From the NCBI RefSeq assembly GCF_900187455.1, contig NZ_FYDX01000002.1, positions 248,001-312,000 of the forward strand: DNA of 64,000 nucleotides, given 5' to 3'. This DNA is from Pseudomonas sp. Irchel 3E13 (GTDB lineage Bacteria; Pseudomonadota; Gammaproteobacteria; Pseudomonadales; Pseudomonadaceae). The notes beneath the pieces were generated by a model. The model saw only the letters and a program-made list of their open reading frames with translations, was not told the origin of the DNA and did no database searches. This document shows, one piece after another, positions 63,585 to 64,000 of the stretch. The position numbers were made by a program, and so were the translations under genes. The stretch's first letter is position 1; the number at the start of each line of letters is the position of its first letter.

Positions 63585-64000
63585 TCAGTCCGCCGCCAGC
63601 ACCAGATGCAGGTAACGGACAAGAATAGCGAGCATCTGCCCTTCAGCCTGCGGTTTTGCGGCATCGAGCAGGCCCTGATATTCCATCTGCTCGATTATTG
63701 CCGTCAACACAATGGCGTCCTGCTGCGGCTGGCGCGAGCCCACGACCTGCAAAAGCTGGCAGGCGCCACGCAGCAGAATCTGCTCGTGCAGCTTCACCAA
63801 CTCGGCCAGACGCGGGCACAGCAGGGCTTCCTGGCGGAACGCCTGCTCGGCCATGAGGAAGTCGCGGCGGTTGTGCAATTGGCGCTGGACGTACTCGGCG
63901 GTCATCTTCGCCACCTCGTCGGCCAGGCGCGCCCGCGAGGCCGGGCTGCCATCGCCCTGGGCGAGCAACTGGCGCAGGATCACCTCGGTGTTCTCCCACA
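63585..64000 (-). CDS. TetR-family regulator, C-terminal part (cut by window edge)
   Basis: The frame is open to the window end; only the last 138 or so codons are visible. The body is helical (EYVQRQLHNRRDFLMAEQAF, then RQEALLCPRLAEL and EYQGLLDAAKPQAEGQMLAI), like a TetR ligand-binding domain, but the HTH lies outside. The TetR call rests on the operon arrangement in PAO1 (PA3699, from memory) as well as the helical pattern. An apparent GTG at 63983 is an internal codon. Confidence 0.6.
   Translation of the reverse strand, partial: WENTEVILRQLLAQGDGSPASRARLADEVAKMTAEYVQRQLHNRRDFLMAEQAFRQEALLCPRLAELVKLHEQILLRGACQLLQVVGSRQPQQDAIVLTAIIEQMEYQGLLDAAKPQAEGQMLAILVRYLHLVLAAD

Overview
The window is a high-GC Pseudomonas chromosome segment, most like the P. 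fluorescens/P. putida side of the genus. The evidence is protein content and gene order: skp-bamA-rseP-dxr-cdsA-uppS-frr-pyrH-tsf-rpsB with divergent map-glnD-dapC, then dapD-csdA-csdE-tcdA, plsB, a MexJK-like pump, rsmJ, tsaB, adk, ppc and an LptF-like OmpA lipoprotein. This follows the P. aeruginosa PAO1 order that I remember for about PA3647-PA3699. Comparisons with PAO1 come from memory, not from a search. Almost everything is core genome. I see no IS element, prophage, CRISPR array, rRNA or tRNA.

Layout. (1) 1-10150, minus strand: envelope biogenesis (Skp, BamA, RseP), isoprenoid and phospholipid precursors (Dxr, CdsA, UppS), then ribosome recycling factor, UMP kinase, EF-Ts and S2. (2) 10287-15066, plus strand: map, glnD, dapC. 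(3) 15158-25387: an eleven-gene type II secretion cluster (gspC to gspM) placed between dapC and the Na+/H+ antiporter gene, which are neighbours in PAO1. It has an unusual mixed-strand layout and a secretin that looks lipidated. (4) 25446-31977: antiporter, nicotinamidase, ArsC-like protein, dapD, and the CsdA/CsdE/TcdA sulfur-transfer set. (5) 32279-37644: ndvB, dapE, rlmA, a hypothetical gene and a cold-shock gene, a block that in PAO1 sits elsewhere (about PA1163-PA1159). (6) 37866-48887: plsB, a YbaY-like lipoprotein, a DUF4197 protein, a MexJK-like RND pump, then a LysR / ABM-monooxygenase / exported DJ-1 module and a TetR gene. (7) 48948-57597: rsmJ, a two-repeat hypothetical protein, an extensin-like protein, a PEP-mutase-family enzyme, a DUF72 protein, tsaB, adk and ppc. 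(8) 57728-64000: the DUF4398/LptF lipoprotein pair behind a probable AlgU promoter, a RelBE-type toxin-antitoxin pair, and a minus-strand operon of TetR, lipoprotein, QEGLA-motif protein, lipoprotein hydrolase and a small membrane protein.

The parts least explained by standard annotation are the T2SS island, the two-repeat protein at 49818-50438, the LysR-ABM-DJ-1 insert, the QEGLA metalloprotease-like operon, and several strong dyads between genes. I found no clear evidence for a wholly new system. The T2SS island and the QEGLA operon are the best places to look.
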